Assembly: GCF_024347595.1 (NCBI RefSeq) | Contig: NZ_AP025507.1 | Coordinates: 682,001-746,000, forward strand | Origin: Vibrio pomeroyi | GTDB lineage: Bacteria; Pseudomonadota; Gammaproteobacteria; Enterobacterales; Vibrionaceae | Length of the DNA stretch: 64,000 nt | Reading direction: 5' to 3' | In this document: in pieces, positions 1 to 8,862 of the stretch | Position numbering within the stretch: the stretch's first letter is position 1 | How the letters are laid out: each line of letters opens with the position of its first letter | Notes under the pieces: generated by a model | Database searches by the model: none | Told to the model about the DNA's origin: nothing | Seen by the model: the letters and a program-made list of their open reading frames with translations, nothing else | Made by a program: the position numbers and the translations under genes

Positions 1-691
1 CCGCGAGCTGACGAGTAGACCATGGGCCAGCCACCACGTGAGTGACATCAATGATTTTAAGCCCTTCAAGTGGACGATGTTTTGCTTGAGTTAACTTTTT
101 AGACTTTGCATCGCCTTGTTGATCAACCAATACCAGAGGATGCTTAGCCATAGCTTGCCCTTGCGGATGTGCTAGCCATTGTTCTGGTGTGTAAAGCGGC
201 GCCATACATAGGCCTTGCTCTTCAAAATCGGCTTCAATTTTTGCAATGTCAACTTTAGCAACTTGGTCGCTCAAGCTTTGGTAGTTATTTGCTGAATCGA
301 AGTAATTTAAAATACCATCGCGTAAATGCGGGTAAGCACCATTCATACACATCCATTGACCGTCTTTCGATTGTTGGATGCTGTTCACTGGAACTTCGAT
401 TTCACCACCAAGAATTAGTGTACCATTTAGGTAATGGTATGCCGGGTCGTTCAAACTCATGGTCGCATGGCGTCGGTCAACGGTTACGCTCTGTTTTGGC
501 AGGCCTCGTAGTTCGCCAATCTCTTCCAAGCTAGCCCCAAATGCTGCAATCACACCGGTAATGTAATCTGCAGTTGCTAGATCTTCTTTTAGGTAAGTCG
601 GTGTTTGAACCACATTGATATCTGATGCTGGTGTAGATAGATTAAGTGTATCTGCAATATGTTGATAAACTTTGTGTTGATTCGTATTCAT
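1..691 (-). CDS. CoA-transferase family III (CaiB/BaiF), 3' part outside window
   Basis: The minus-strand frame is open from the ATG at 691 to the window edge, giving 230 N-terminal codons. Near the visible end, at about residue 209, it reads LEGLKIIDVTHVVAGPWSTR, which is the usual N-terminal opening of class III CoA-transferases (CaiB, BaiF, formyl-CoA transferase). In a normal family member this opening lies within the first ten residues. Here about 205 residues come before it, and they contain a stretch (WMCMNGAYPHLRDGIL) that resembles a degenerate second CaiB-like half. The protein is therefore probably one of the long, duplicated CoA-transferases that move CoA between organic acids. 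The substrate cannot be read, and the catalytic Asp lies beyond the edge. It follows a SnoaL-like gene and an outer-membrane protein gene on the same strand, probably as one operon. TAGAGA upstream of the ATG serves as the ribosome site. Confidence 0.8.
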   Translation of the reverse strand, partial: MNTNQHKVYQHIADTLNLSTPASDINVVQTPTYLKEDLATADYITGVIAAFGASLEEIGELRGLPKQSVTVDRRHATMSLNDPAYHYLNGTLILGGEIEVPVNSIQQSKDGQWMCMNGAYPHLRDGILNYFDSANNYQSLSDQVAKVDIAKIEADFEEQGLCMAPLYTPEQWLAHPQGQAMAKHPLVLVDQQGDAKSKKLTQAKHRPLEGLKIIDVTHVVAGPWSTRQLA

Positions 692-775
692 AATATTTGT
701 CTCTAATTCTTACTTTATTGAGCGCTGCTGGGTATAACGGCAACGCTGCCAATGGAATTTGTTTTGATAAGGCGC

Positions 776-1180
776 TTAGTTTTTCGGTTTGTGCTGCTCA
801 AGTTCTGGCGGATAATCGACGACATAACGTTCAACTAAGTTATTTTCATCAAGCCACAGAATGTTCAATAGCGAATCAAAAGAAATGACATTATCAAGGT
901 TCTGTTTTTCTGTGATTTTTGCACCACCGTTCATAATGATCGCGTTACCCACTTGGTAAACGTCGTGAATAAAATGCTCAGTGATGAAGGGTTCATCTAT
1001 TTTTTTGAAGTAAGCTTTCGCGTTCTCAAGGCCGATGATCTTTTCCTGTCCAAATTGCATCACAATATCGTCACGCAAGATTTCGAAGCCTGAATTTTCA
1101 GAAAAATCTAATGTATCAATTGCCTGAAACAGTTTTGGCAGCCATGTTGGTGCTTCGATTTTTGTCATATGTGTATTCAT
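776..1180 (-). CDS. SnoaL/NTF2-like fold protein
   Basis: A 134-residue cytoplasmic protein without signal peptide or membrane segment. Its length and alternation (helical N-terminus, EKIIGLENAKAYFKKI, FITEHFIHDVYQVGNAIIMNGGAKI, then a Trp-containing strand) fit the SnoaL-like branch of the NTF2 superfamily, whose members are small cone-shaped enzymes or binding proteins. The start at 1180 is supported by TAGGAGA six bases upstream; a second ATG lies four codons in. It sits 84 bases before the CoA-transferase gene and 103 bases after the outer-membrane protein gene on the same strand, so the three are probably co-transcribed. No catalytic residue can be assigned and the ligand is unknown. Confidence 0.6.
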   Translation of the reverse strand: MNTHMTKIEAPTWLPKLFQAIDTLDFSENSGFEILRDDIVMQFGQEKIIGLENAKAYFKKIDEPFITEHFIHDVYQVGNAIIMNGGAKITEKQNLDNVISFDSLLNILWLDENNLVERYVVDYPPELEQHKPKN

Positions 1181-1283
1181 GGTATGTCTCCTATCCTAAT
1201 AAATATTCAGTTAACTCATTGGTTATGAAATGTTATTTATTAGGATTGATAGTGATTAAAATTAATGAGGTTGATTCTCGTTG

Positions 1284-2048
1284 TTAGAATTTGTAGTTAA
1301 ATTCAAATCCACGTGTTGCGTCTGAGTAGTCTTGTTCTGAATCCCATTCTTCATGGTATTGAACGTCTAAATCTGCGGTGATTTGGTACGTTAAGCGTAT
1401 TTCGTTCGTGAATAGTGTGTCTTCACCGTTGTAATAGTGATCTGTGTAAACCGTTGCACCGCCCAATGTGCTGCGCCATTCTGGGTTATACATAAAATCC
1501 AAGTTGTCTAAGATTTTCACTTTTGCGTACGCACCGATTTGGCCGTAAGTACCTGGTAGGGTGTAGCCTGTAACGTGGTCATCAATTGGGTAACCATTTT
1601 CTTCAAGAGGCAGTTCGCCGTTCATGATGGTTAAGCCAACACCCGCATAAGGTAAAACTTCAATGCGGTTGTATTGGTATTTCCAAGTGATGTTTGCTGA
1701 TAGATCAAGCTGTTCTTTTTCTACGTCATATTCGGTATCAATGTAGCTACCGATGTTCGATGCCTTGTCAGTATTGAAGTAACGAGCTCGAACGCTATCA
1801 ATTGAATCATCACGCTCGCTTGAGCCAGACCAACCTAGGTTGTCCCCTGCAATGCCTTTTACTTCAATAATACTTTTGGTTTGGTTTGCTTCAGTTTGGT
1901 CATCGAATTGAACTTTTACGCTTGCGCCGTAGTTGTCAAAGCCAATACCTGCGGAAACAGAAGAAGTGTCTGTATTGCTAGCTGCTAGAACGCTAGTTGA
2001 AGCCAGTGAAGCAATTAGGATAGCGGTTGTTGTGGTATTAAGTTTCAT
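1284..2048 (-). CDS. Outer-membrane beta-barrel protein, paralogue of the 13.7-kb gene
   Basis: A 254-residue protein with a signal peptide (MKLNTTTTAILIASLASTSV followed by LA) and a C-terminus ending in alternating hydrophobic residues and a final Phe (FEFNYKF), the signature of proteins inserted by the BAM complex. An in-frame TTG lies 18 bases further upstream, but the AAAGAGA ribosome site is correctly spaced only for the ATG at 2048. It shares a clear pattern with the protein at 13739-14527: E(V/I)KGIAG then GW, DDSIDS, R-x-R-x-F, LPYAGVGL/FYPLAGVGI, YAK, YNP and the terminal FNY-F. They are therefore paralogues of one family, which I cannot name; a passive channel or ligand-binding barrel is likely. 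It heads a probable operon with the SnoaL-like and CoA-transferase genes. Confidence 0.7.
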   Translation of the reverse strand: MKLNTTTTAILIASLASTSVLAASNTDTSSVSAGIGFDNYGASVKVQFDDQTEANQTKSIIEVKGIAGDNLGWSGSSERDDSIDSVRARYFNTDKASNIGSYIDTEYDVEKEQLDLSANITWKYQYNRIEVLPYAGVGLTIMNGELPLEENGYPIDDHVTGYTLPGTYGQIGAYAKVKILDNLDFMYNPEWRSTLGGATVYTDHYYNGEDTLFTNEIRLTYQITADLDVQYHEEWDSEQDYSDATRGFEFNYKF

Positions 2049-2556
2049 GATGTTTTTCTCTTTCAATTTAAAATTTGGCGTAGTGCCGTGTTGTTGAGAG
2101 AGAGTATATTCACCACCTTGTTTTCGATAAATATCTTGAATTACGCTTCATAATTGCACTGGTGCAAAAGTGGATTTGTAGAAGATTATTGCGTGAAAAA
2201 AAAGGGTTTGCATTTGCATGTATTGGGGGAGGATGGCGATAAATTTAGATTGAATACGATCAGCATGTGTTCAATTATTTTCAATAAAACAACATGTTAC
2301 ACGGACTAAAAAACTGAATGAAATGGTCGATATTGATAATCGGAATAGTAATGAAGAGATCGAAGCTTTCGATTTATCGTTTAAAATGGAGTTATTGCAT
2401 TAAGCTGGTGGGGATGAGCTTTCGATTTTAGAATAACAATAGTAACTTAGTACTGTGAGATATTGCCATTAATCCTGAAGCCCTGTTTTGTTAGATGTCG
2501 AGCGTAGCCAATCACGCCATGAGTAACACAATAACTAATGGCGAAGTGAATCGAGG
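2049..2556. other. 508-bp intergenic stretch with a palindromic operator candidate
   Basis: AT-rich and without a convincing open frame. It separates two minus-strand transcription units. On the minus strand a possible -10 (TATACT, 2103-2108) with a weak TTATCG -35 lies about 55 bases ahead of the outer-membrane protein gene. The palindrome at 2154-2167 is listed separately. Nothing recognisable was seen between 2200 and 2550. Confidence 0.5.
2154..2167. promoter_or_regulatory. Perfect palindrome TTGCAC-TG-GTGCAA upstream of the outer-membrane protein gene
   Basis: TTGCAC and GTGCAA are exact reverse complements around a two-base centre. The site lies about 106 bases upstream of the ATG at 2048 and about 45 bases upstream of the proposed -10, a position suited to an operator or activator site. 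The regulator is unknown. The resemblance to NtrC sites is superficial, because those arms are spaced further apart. Confidence 0.4.
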
Positions 2557-3558
2557 TTAATTAGTGGATACTGGATGATTCTTACGTTTATGCCGTAGCA
2601 CGAAGTACACGATGACATTTAAGACTGCCCAAATGCATGCCATATCAAACATTCGTTCAACAAAAGGCTCTACATGGAAACCATTTGATTGTGTATAGAG
2701 GGTCACAGGGACTAATACTGCCGACATAAAACCTACTTCGAAGTTCGGAATATCTTTGTGTCGCAACTCTTTATGGAATGAAAAGTAGTGAACCACGCTA
2801 GTTAATACAAACAATAGTAAGGCAAAGAGCGCAATGTTGTTTGGATGACCAAGCAGTAAAAGGTGGAATAGTAGCGCCATTAAGCAGCCTGTAATTTGCA
2901 CTGGGATAATGGATTGAACGACCAATTTACCTTGCTTAATACTGCTTCGTAGCGCGGCATTGATTACGACAGAAAGACAAAAAATAGCACCACCAATATC
3001 CATGGTCAGAAATGTGACTAAAGCGCACGTTATCAGGACAACTATCAGCAGTTTATGCAGTTCTGAAATCGTAGGTTCCTTGGCTGTGCTTTTTGTTTTG
3101 GGAAGCTCGTTGTCAGACGGAAACAGTTTAAAGCAGAGCCACCCGAGCGGAATCATAAATGAGACCCCTTGTAGTAACTCTAGAATTGTATTTTCGACGA
3201 CTAAGCCACTGGTTGTATTGATAAAGGCATAACAATACAGAAAAACGGGTGACGTGTAGGCCATGATTTTTGATGGGTATTTTATGCCAGTCATCAAGCA
3301 CCAGAATAATGAGGCACTCAACATGACTGCAAACATCTGGTTGTTATAAAACATCTCCCCAACCAACATGCCTACCACCACAAAAGCTAAGATTCGCATC
3401 AGGAAAATGACTGACACTCTCAGGCTAAATTTATGACCACTGATGATTGCAGGCCCTAGGAAAACACACAGCACGACTTGCTGCATGTTTAATAACTCTG
3501 CAATCACGATGGCGACGGTAAAAAATAGACTAGCTCGAAGAACTGGGCGTATATTCAT
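2557..3558 (-). CDS. DUF2955/FUSC-like inner-membrane protein
   Basis: A 333-residue polytopic inner-membrane protein made of two similar hydrophobic halves of about five segments each, separated by a hydrophilic stretch near residues 150-168 (PSDNELPKTKSTAKEPTISE). This layout and size match the DUF2955 family, relatives of the FUSC/AaeB aromatic-acid exporters, which work with a periplasmic HlyD-type adaptor. The gene starts 10 bases after the end of an HlyD-family gene, so the two are almost certainly co-translated partners. It is the last gene of a four-gene operon (yiaW-like, yiaV-like, hlyD, this gene). The transported substrate cannot be predicted. No ATP-binding motif is present, so transport would depend on the proton gradient. 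Confidence 0.75.
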   Translation of the reverse strand: MNIRPVLRASLFFTVAIVIAELLNMQQVVLCVFLGPAIISGHKFSLRVSVIFLMRILAFVVVGMLVGEMFYNNQMFAVMLSASLFWCLMTGIKYPSKIMAYTSPVFLYCYAFINTTSGLVVENTILELLQGVSFMIPLGWLCFKLFPSDNELPKTKSTAKEPTISELHKLLIVVLITCALVTFLTMDIGGAIFCLSVVINAALRSSIKQGKLVVQSIIPVQITGCLMALLFHLLLLGHPNNIALFALLLFVLTSVVHYFSFHKELRHKDIPNFEVGFMSAVLVPVTLYTQSNGFHVEPFVERMFDMACIWAVLNVIVYFVLRHKRKNHPVSTN

Positions 3559-3568
3559 GGTTCAAGAT

Positions 3569-4630
3569 CTAATAGATGTAGCGAAATAGGGAGATGAACT
3601 TCATCACGGTGACAGAGAACAAGCTCCAAAATCCGGAACCTTCCGGCTTGATCATCGTAGTAGCTTTAGAGCCAGATATGAGTTCAGCGGGTAAGTCTTC
3701 GACTTCAATCACTGTTCTTACTTGTTGGCTTTTTCTTATCCAACGCTCATCACGCTGCACAAATGCTTCTTTGCCCATATCATTATCGTTGCGCTGGTTC
3801 ACTTGCACTGCGGAGTCTTTGGATTTGATTGTTCCAGTAAATATCTCACCGGGTAGGGCATCAAATACGATCATGACGGTTGCACCTTCTAGTCGCCCTA
3901 GTGCTTTTTCATTGAAGTTCGCCACTAGGTTGGCATTGTGATCTAACGTGATAGCCACTTGAGGGTTGCGGTTATTAATAAACTCACCAACATTAAGTTG
4001 TAAGTTCGTGACCCAGCCTGAAACCGAAGCAAACGTGATCGCTTTTGAGATCTTTCTATCCGCTCTATTGAGTAGAGCTTGCGCTAACATTAGCCCGCCA
4101 TTTTCACCTTCTTCTCCCAATTGAACCGTTTTGGAGTCTAGCTCAAGTTTGTCCTTTTTAAGTTCTTTTTCAGCGTCTAAATAAGCTAAATGCGCATCAT
4201 CAAACATCTCTTGGCTGATGGTTCCTTTGGTAAGTAGTGCCTTGAAGCGTTGATAATGCGTTCGTGCGTTATCAACAATTTCTTGTTGCTGATCCACCTG
4301 TTGTGTTGCTTGTTTTATTTCGATTTTTAAGCGAGTCAGATGCTGCTGAATAACCACCATATTGGCGTAAGCGATGTCTTTATTTTCAACCAAATCGTGC
4401 TCATCAATGGCAAAAATTGGGTCGCCTTTCTTGATGTAGTCGCCGTTTTTCACAAAGATCTCACTAACGTTGCCTTCTGCTCCTGTTGTTACTGAGATGA
4501 TGTCTTTTTTTAGATAGGCGTTAGTCGTGAATGGCGCGTTAATATCACTAAACACCATGCTTACACCAAACAATACGAGCGCGACGAATACGCTCTTTCC
4601 TACTTTGTTGGTGATGTGTTGCAAGTTCAT
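3569..4630 (-). CDS. HlyD/EmrA-family membrane-fusion protein
   Basis: A 353-residue adaptor. An N-terminal membrane anchor (about residues 13-30) is followed by the first half of a biotinyl-lipoyl-like domain (TGAEGNVSEIFVKNGDYIKK), a long coiled coil rich in Gln, Lys and Glu (about residues 85-185), the second lipoyl half (SGWVTNLQLNVGEFI) and a beta-barrel region. This is the standard order for periplasmic adaptors of tripartite exporters. It lies 10 bases ahead of the DUF2955 membrane gene, its presumed pump. The operon also encodes a second HlyD-type protein upstream, so two different adaptors are made together. Confidence 0.85.
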   Translation of the reverse strand: MNLQHITNKVGKSVFVALVLFGVSMVFSDINAPFTTNAYLKKDIISVTTGAEGNVSEIFVKNGDYIKKGDPIFAIDEHDLVENKDIAYANMVVIQQHLTRLKIEIKQATQQVDQQQEIVDNARTHYQRFKALLTKGTISQEMFDDAHLAYLDAEKELKKDKLELDSKTVQLGEEGENGGLMLAQALLNRADRKISKAITFASVSGWVTNLQLNVGEFINNRNPQVAITLDHNANLVANFNEKALGRLEGATVMIVFDALPGEIFTGTIKSKDSAVQVNQRNDNDMGKEAFVQRDERWIRKSQQVRTVIEVEDLPAELISGSKATTMIKPEGSGFWSLFSVTVMKFISLFRYIY

Positions 4631-4689
4631 TTTGTTTTCTCTGTTAAGTTAAATGTTATTTTTGATAAATACTTTTTTATAGGTTATTT

Positions 4690-5808
4690 CTAACCTTCAA
4701 AAACCCAGTTTTGCCAACTTTGCATGCGTAGAATTACTTTACGTACGATAGAGAACATTTCCCATTTCGGTGAATACACGGCGACATGCGCGTCTGTACC
4801 TGCAGGGATAGGCTGACCATCCAATAACTCCGGTTGAACAAGTTCGACTTTCACTAACACGCGGCCACCGACTCTCTCAATTGGGTCATTCAGATTGCCC
4901 GATGGCGTGACGGCACCTTGTTTAAAGATGTCCATTACATCGACGACTTTTGCTCGGTAAGCATGGCCGGGAATGGTTTTGAAAGTCACTTCTGCTTCGT
5001 AGCCGGGTTTGATATAACGCGCTGGGTTTTGTTTGAATGCCGCGACAATGGTTTTAGATTCGTCATGCACAAAGGTTAAGTTTCCTTGGAAAGGGACGAC
5101 ACGGCTTTTCATGCCAGGGCGTAATGCCACCTGTGTAACGTAGCCATCTGTCGGTGCGACAACCAATGTTTTATTGAGGTCGAACTGAGCTTTATCGAGC
5201 TCAGATAGGTGAACATTTTTTGCGGCCAATTGTTGTGCAATCTTTGAATCAGCCACGTCTAATTGAATGTGATTTTGTGCCTGAACGGCTTTGAGTTCTG
5301 CTATCGAGTCAGTAAATTTGTCTACTTTTGTTTGAGAAGCAAAATCGCTCTTTGCCAACTCATTAAAACGGCTTAATTCCTTTTCGTTAAAGACAAGTTG
5401 AGCCTGCGTTTTGTTGATGGATTCGCGGATGTCTTGTTTAGACAGAAGCAATTCATCAATGGTGGCGCTTGCCGCGGTGACTTCTGCTTTGGCTCTGTCT
5501 ACTGTTGCTTGAAATGGCGTTGGGTCGATTTGGTACAGAGGATCGCCTTTCTTCAAAGCAACATTGCCTTTTACAAAAACGTCGGTGACTTCACCTGAAA
5601 CTTCTGAGGTGATTGGGGTAGTCACACTATACACACCGGCCACTCTTGCTACTGGCTGGTACATCGCCATGTATAAAAATATCCAACCGACTAAGAAGGC
5701 ACCAATGACAGTTGCGGTGGTAATTGTCCATTTGTTTTTAGGCAGCTTTAAGACACGAAATACAATCACACATAGTGCGACGTAGCTTAGGATTATCAAG
5801 GTTTCCAT
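4690..5808 (-). CDS. yiaV: YiaV-like HlyD-family membrane protein
   Basis: A 372-residue protein with two N-terminal membrane segments (about residues 3-20 and 28-48), a lipoyl half (ITSEVSGEVTDVFVKGNVAL), a coiled-coil hairpin (about residues 85-205), a second lipoyl half (APTDGYVTQVALRPGMKS) and a beta-barrel domain. Length, double membrane anchor and pairing with a DUF3302 gene match Escherichia coli YiaV, which stands next to YiaW. Its ATG shares one base with the stop codon of the preceding yiaW-like gene (TAATG), so translation is coupled. The symbol is used by analogy. E. coli YiaV has no firmly established function, though a role in export or envelope maintenance is plausible. Confidence 0.8.
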   Translation of the reverse strand: METLIILSYVALCVIVFRVLKLPKNKWTITTATVIGAFLVGWIFLYMAMYQPVARVAGVYSVTTPITSEVSGEVTDVFVKGNVALKKGDPLYQIDPTPFQATVDRAKAEVTAASATIDELLLSKQDIRESINKTQAQLVFNEKELSRFNELAKSDFASQTKVDKFTDSIAELKAVQAQNHIQLDVADSKIAQQLAAKNVHLSELDKAQFDLNKTLVVAPTDGYVTQVALRPGMKSRVVPFQGNLTFVHDESKTIVAAFKQNPARYIKPGYEAEVTFKTIPGHAYRAKVVDVMDIFKQGAVTPSGNLNDPIERVGGRVLVKVELVQPELLDGQPIPAGTDAHVAVYSPKWEMFSIVRKVILRMQSWQNWVFEG

Positions 5809-6116
5809 TACTTTTCCCCCTCGCTTTTTGCTTGCAGCGCATTGATACGTTGTTCGAGCTCATCGAGCTTTGATTGTTCTGCATTCGTCGTTCTCAATGG
5901 TTCACTCAACATCGCCCAAACCCAGAGCAGCGGCCACATGACGTGTAAGAAAAATAGGCTGATCCAACCGGCTACGTGGATGGCATCTTGATGAGGGTGA
6001 TTGCGTTTTACAGCAATCTCATAAGGAATATCGTGAATCACAATCAGGCCGTACACTAAGATCAGTAGTACGAGGATCAGAATACCCAAAGATAAGTAAT
6101 CTAAAGTAAGGTTCAT
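5808..6116 (-). CDS. yiaW: YiaW-like DUF3302 inner-membrane protein
   Basis: A 102-residue protein with two membrane segments (about residues 7-27 and 47-67), the family-typical segment YGLIVIHDIPYEIAVKRNHP, a Trp-rich second segment (MWPLLWVWAML), and a short Glu/Gln-rich coiled-coil tail. These features define DUF3302 (YiaW). The frame is open 26 codons further upstream, but GGAGAG six bases before the ATG at 6116 fixes the start. The stop codon overlaps the yiaV-like start by one base. YiaW and YiaV are probably one inner-membrane complex. Confidence 0.82.
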   Translation of the reverse strand: MNLTLDYLSLGILILVLLILVYGLIVIHDIPYEIAVKRNHPHQDAIHVAGWISLFFLHVMWPLLWVWAMLSEPLRTTNAEQSKLDELEQRINALQAKSEGEK

Positions 6117-6209
6117 AAGGCTCTCTCCATTACGGATGAAATCGACCATTAATTTCAGCAGTATCAGAAAGCATAAAAGCGAACCCTTACCCAATCGATA
6201 GGGTAAAGG

Positions 6210-6224
6210 TTAAATGACATTTAA
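6210..6224. promoter_or_regulatory. Palindrome TTAAATG-A-CATTTAA ahead of the yiaW operon
   Basis: Two exact 7-base arms around one base, 94 bases upstream of the yiaW-like ATG and just past the 3' end of a LysR regulator gene. Position and symmetry suit an operator of the yiaWV-hlyD-DUF2955 operon, with the neighbouring LysR protein as the simplest candidate regulator. AT-rich palindromes of this length can arise by chance. Confidence 0.35.
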
Positions 6225-6276
6225 GTACTGCTTAATCGAAAGTGCGCTTTGGCTTAATTGAAGGGGAGGGTATTGT

Positions 6277-7188
6277 TTAGTTGATAGATTGAGTCGACGT
6301 AATTAGAGCATCGCGAAACCATTTATGACCGTTGTCGTTGCGTTGAGAATGATGCCAAGTCATATAGATGGGAACGGGCTCAGTCGAGAAGGGTAACTCG
6401 ATGATCTGATATTTATCGCTTTTAGACACTTTGTCTGCAATGGAACTCGCGGTGACACATAGCCAATCAGTTTGGCTGGCTAATACCAACCCAGTGAGCG
6501 CGGAACTTGTTGTGTAAGCGACTTTGCGCACGGGCAGTGGAACATTACTGACCGAGTTGAGTGTGTAGTCATTCATTCTCTGTGTTTGCCAAATGATGTG
6601 TTCTTCGGCAAAAAACTGTTCCATCGTTATGTTGCCTTGAATGCGAGGGTGACTTGCATTGAGTACCACGACAAGGCGCTGTTCAAACAGCTTCACGTTG
6701 TCATAACCGTGTTCTTCTAGGGGAACGGTAGACAAGATCACATCGACTTTGCGTTGTCTTAAATCGGCTTGTCGAGATTGCTCATCAAGGTGTTCAATGT
6801 CGGCTTCGATATTGGTATTGGGAGCATGTTCGTTTCGATATTTGGTTAATGTAGGAACGACTAATATGTCGATGTCTTTGTGGCTGGATATTCGAAAGGT
6901 GCGGCGACTATTTTGGGCATCAAAATGTTGACGAGATTTAGACCCATTTAAGAGTAAATTCAAAGGCTCTTGTACTTCCGCGTGTAACTCAATGGCAAAG
7001 TTTGTTGGCGCAATACCGCGTCCTTCTCGTATGAATAAAGGGTCGTTATATTGCTCCCTCAATCGATTAAGGGATTGGCTTACTGCCGGAGCTGAAATGC
7101 CCAATGCTTCCGCCGCAACGTTAACACTTCGTGCCTTCATTACCGCATCGAGAGTTTTGAGAAGATTAAGATCCATGACATAAACCAT
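6277..7188 (-). CDS. LysR-family transcriptional regulator
   Basis: About 300 residues, the normal LysR length. The N-terminal winged helix-turn-helix covers residues 5-65 (SVNVAAEALGISAPAVSQSL, then NRLREQ and DPLFIREG), followed by a periplasmic-binding-protein-like effector domain. The frame has two possible starts, ATG 7188 and ATG 7176; LysR proteins usually begin close to the MDLNLLK found at the second, and neither has a strong ribosome site. It lies directly upstream of the yiaWV-hlyD-DUF2955 operon in the same direction and is its likely regulator. The effector is unknown. Confidence 0.85.
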   Translation of the reverse strand: MVYVMDLNLLKTLDAVMKARSVNVAAEALGISAPAVSQSLNRLREQYNDPLFIREGRGIAPTNFAIELHAEVQEPLNLLLNGSKSRQHFDAQNSRRTFRISSHKDIDILVVPTLTKYRNEHAPNTNIEADIEHLDEQSRQADLRQRKVDVILSTVPLEEHGYDNVKLFEQRLVVVLNASHPRIQGNITMEQFFAEEHIIWQTQRMNDYTLNSVSNVPLPVRKVAYTTSSALTGLVLASQTDWLCVTASSIADKVSKSDKYQIIELPFSTEPVPIYMTWHHSQRNDNGHKWFRDALITSTQSIN

Positions 7189-7401
7189 TTAAGCTAACGT
7201 TAACAATAATTAGATTATGGTTGAATCTTGGCTTAATTCTAGCCTTCAGAGCTATGCTTATCGATTTCCTGACAATAAATTAACGGTAGCGCTGAACTGC
7301 TTGATTGTTGTTGCGTTCTCAACGATGTCGTCCACACCTAAGTCGATGTGAACGTTCTCGATGATGAGTAAATCTGTGACCAGTCTTTACTGGTGCTCAC
7401 A

Positions 7402-7641
7402 CTATATTGTTGGTTGTGGCTTTGAGTCGGTATTTTGCGTTAGCTTCTGAGCCTCGGCGGATTCAGCTTCATCTGCAGGCACAAAATGTTTATCTGTTAG
7501 CGTCACTGTCATTGCTTCATGTTTTACCGTTATGGTCGGCGTTTCTGATGGAGCTTCGTTGGTGGTCGTCGGTTCAGCGAATGCCATTAGTGAGGTTGTA
7601 AATACGATTGTTGCTAGTACGATTTGAGTGAGTGTTTTCAT
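7402..7641 (-). CDS. Small exported protein of unknown function
   Basis: A 79-residue protein with a clear Sec signal peptide (MKTLTQIVLATIVFTTSLMA, then FA) and a mature part of about 57 residues rich in Thr, Glu, Pro and Gln, without Cys. AGGATA lies upstream of the ATG at 7641; 17 further upstream codons are open but carry no start with a ribosome site. The mature protein looks largely disordered. I do not recognise a family. Confidence 0.5.
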   Translation of the reverse strand: MKTLTQIVLATIVFTTSLMAFAEPTTTNEAPSETPTITVKHEAMTVTLTDKHFVPADEAESAEAQKLTQNTDSKPQPTI

Positions 7642-7837
7642 TTGGCTGTATCCTATTGAGTAAAGGTAATTACAAATAGCTGATACGGGCACTATAAAAA
7701 TTATGTGAAGGTGGTTCTTATCATTTTACGCCATCATAAAACTTATATGATGTCGTGATGTATTTATCATGAGTATGGATAAAGGGCGGTTCACTTACGT
7801 TTGTTTGCCAGGACTCACCTCGGTAGTGTTGGTCAAA

Positions 7838-8719
7838 CTATTGCCACATCACCAAGACTGCGGCGATTGAAAGCAAGATTAACGCAAGAATGTCTTTGCG
7901 AGCGATGCTTTGTCCCAACCAGAAGTAAGAAATCAGCACCATAAAGACCACTTCAATTTGTCCCAGTGTTTTCACATATGGCACGGCTTGAAGTGACATC
8001 GCGCTAAACCAACCAAGAGAGCCAATCACACTGGCTAGGCTTGTCATCACAACCAGTCTCGACTTCTTGAATATCTGGCGTAATGTGTCGCGTTCTTTGA
8101 AGAAGAGGTAAGTACAGATGATGAATGTCTGAAGGGTAATCACCAGAAACAGCACCCAAGCAGCGCTATGAGGGAAAGGGAGTCCAATACTTAGGCTCGC
8201 TTCACGTACCCAAAGCGAGGTCAAGGCAAAGGCGGTGCTACATGCCATACCCAAGCAAAAGACTTTAGGAGAGAGGCTTCGCCAGCCGGAAGCGCTACTC
8301 ATGATCAATACACCTAAGGTACCAATTAACACGCCTATCCAGCCTGTTAAGGTTAATGCCGTACCAAAGAAGAGCACCGAAAGCACAGCTGAAACCGGAG
8401 CCTCACACTTGGCAAGCCCAGCACCAATCGCATAGTTTTCTAGCTTAAACAGCATCACCATTAAGCCTGTCGCAAGGATCTGCATGATTGCCGCAGCAAC
8501 TATGTAGAAAACAAACTCACCGGAAAAATTAGGCGCGGAGACTGGCTGCCATTGATATAAAGCGTAGAGGTAGAGAAGTGCAATCGGCCCTGCCCAAATA
8601 AAACGAGCCAGCGTCACACCAGCCACGCTCATTGTGCCGGCTAGCTTGCTTTGAAAGGCATTGCGCCAAGATTGGCTGAAGGCAGCAAGCAGGGTAAAGG
8701 CGATCCAACTAAAAGACAT
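7838..8719 (-). CDS. EamA/DMT-family transporter
   Basis: A 293-residue inner-membrane protein with ten hydrophobic segments arranged as two EamA repeats of five, the architecture of the drug/metabolite transporter superfamily (RhaT, YdcZ, RarD relatives). The start at 8719 is preferred because GGAAG lies six bases before it; the frame is open 14 codons further up. It is a single-gene unit. The substrate cannot be read from sequence; exporters of amino acids or small metabolites are common in this family. Confidence 0.8.
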   Translation of the reverse strand: MSFSWIAFTLLAAFSQSWRNAFQSKLAGTMSVAGVTLARFIWAGPIALLYLYALYQWQPVSAPNFSGEFVFYIVAAAIMQILATGLMVMLFKLENYAIGAGLAKCEAPVSAVLSVLFFGTALTLTGWIGVLIGTLGVLIMSSASGWRSLSPKVFCLGMACSTAFALTSLWVREASLSIGLPFPHSAAWVLFLVITLQTFIICTYLFFKERDTLRQIFKKSRLVVMTSLASVIGSLGWFSAMSLQAVPYVKTLGQIEVVFMVLISYFWLGQSIARKDILALILLSIAAVLVMWQ

Positions 8720-8862
8720 GACGCTTCCATGAGTGATGTAATTTGGTGGTGATACTAACAAAAAATCACATGATAAGAAGTGTCATCATCTGTTTATAGC
8801 CACAGGCTCACCTTTATTCTTAATTCGGCAGTAAAGATCTCTTCAACAGTTCGATGCTTTCT

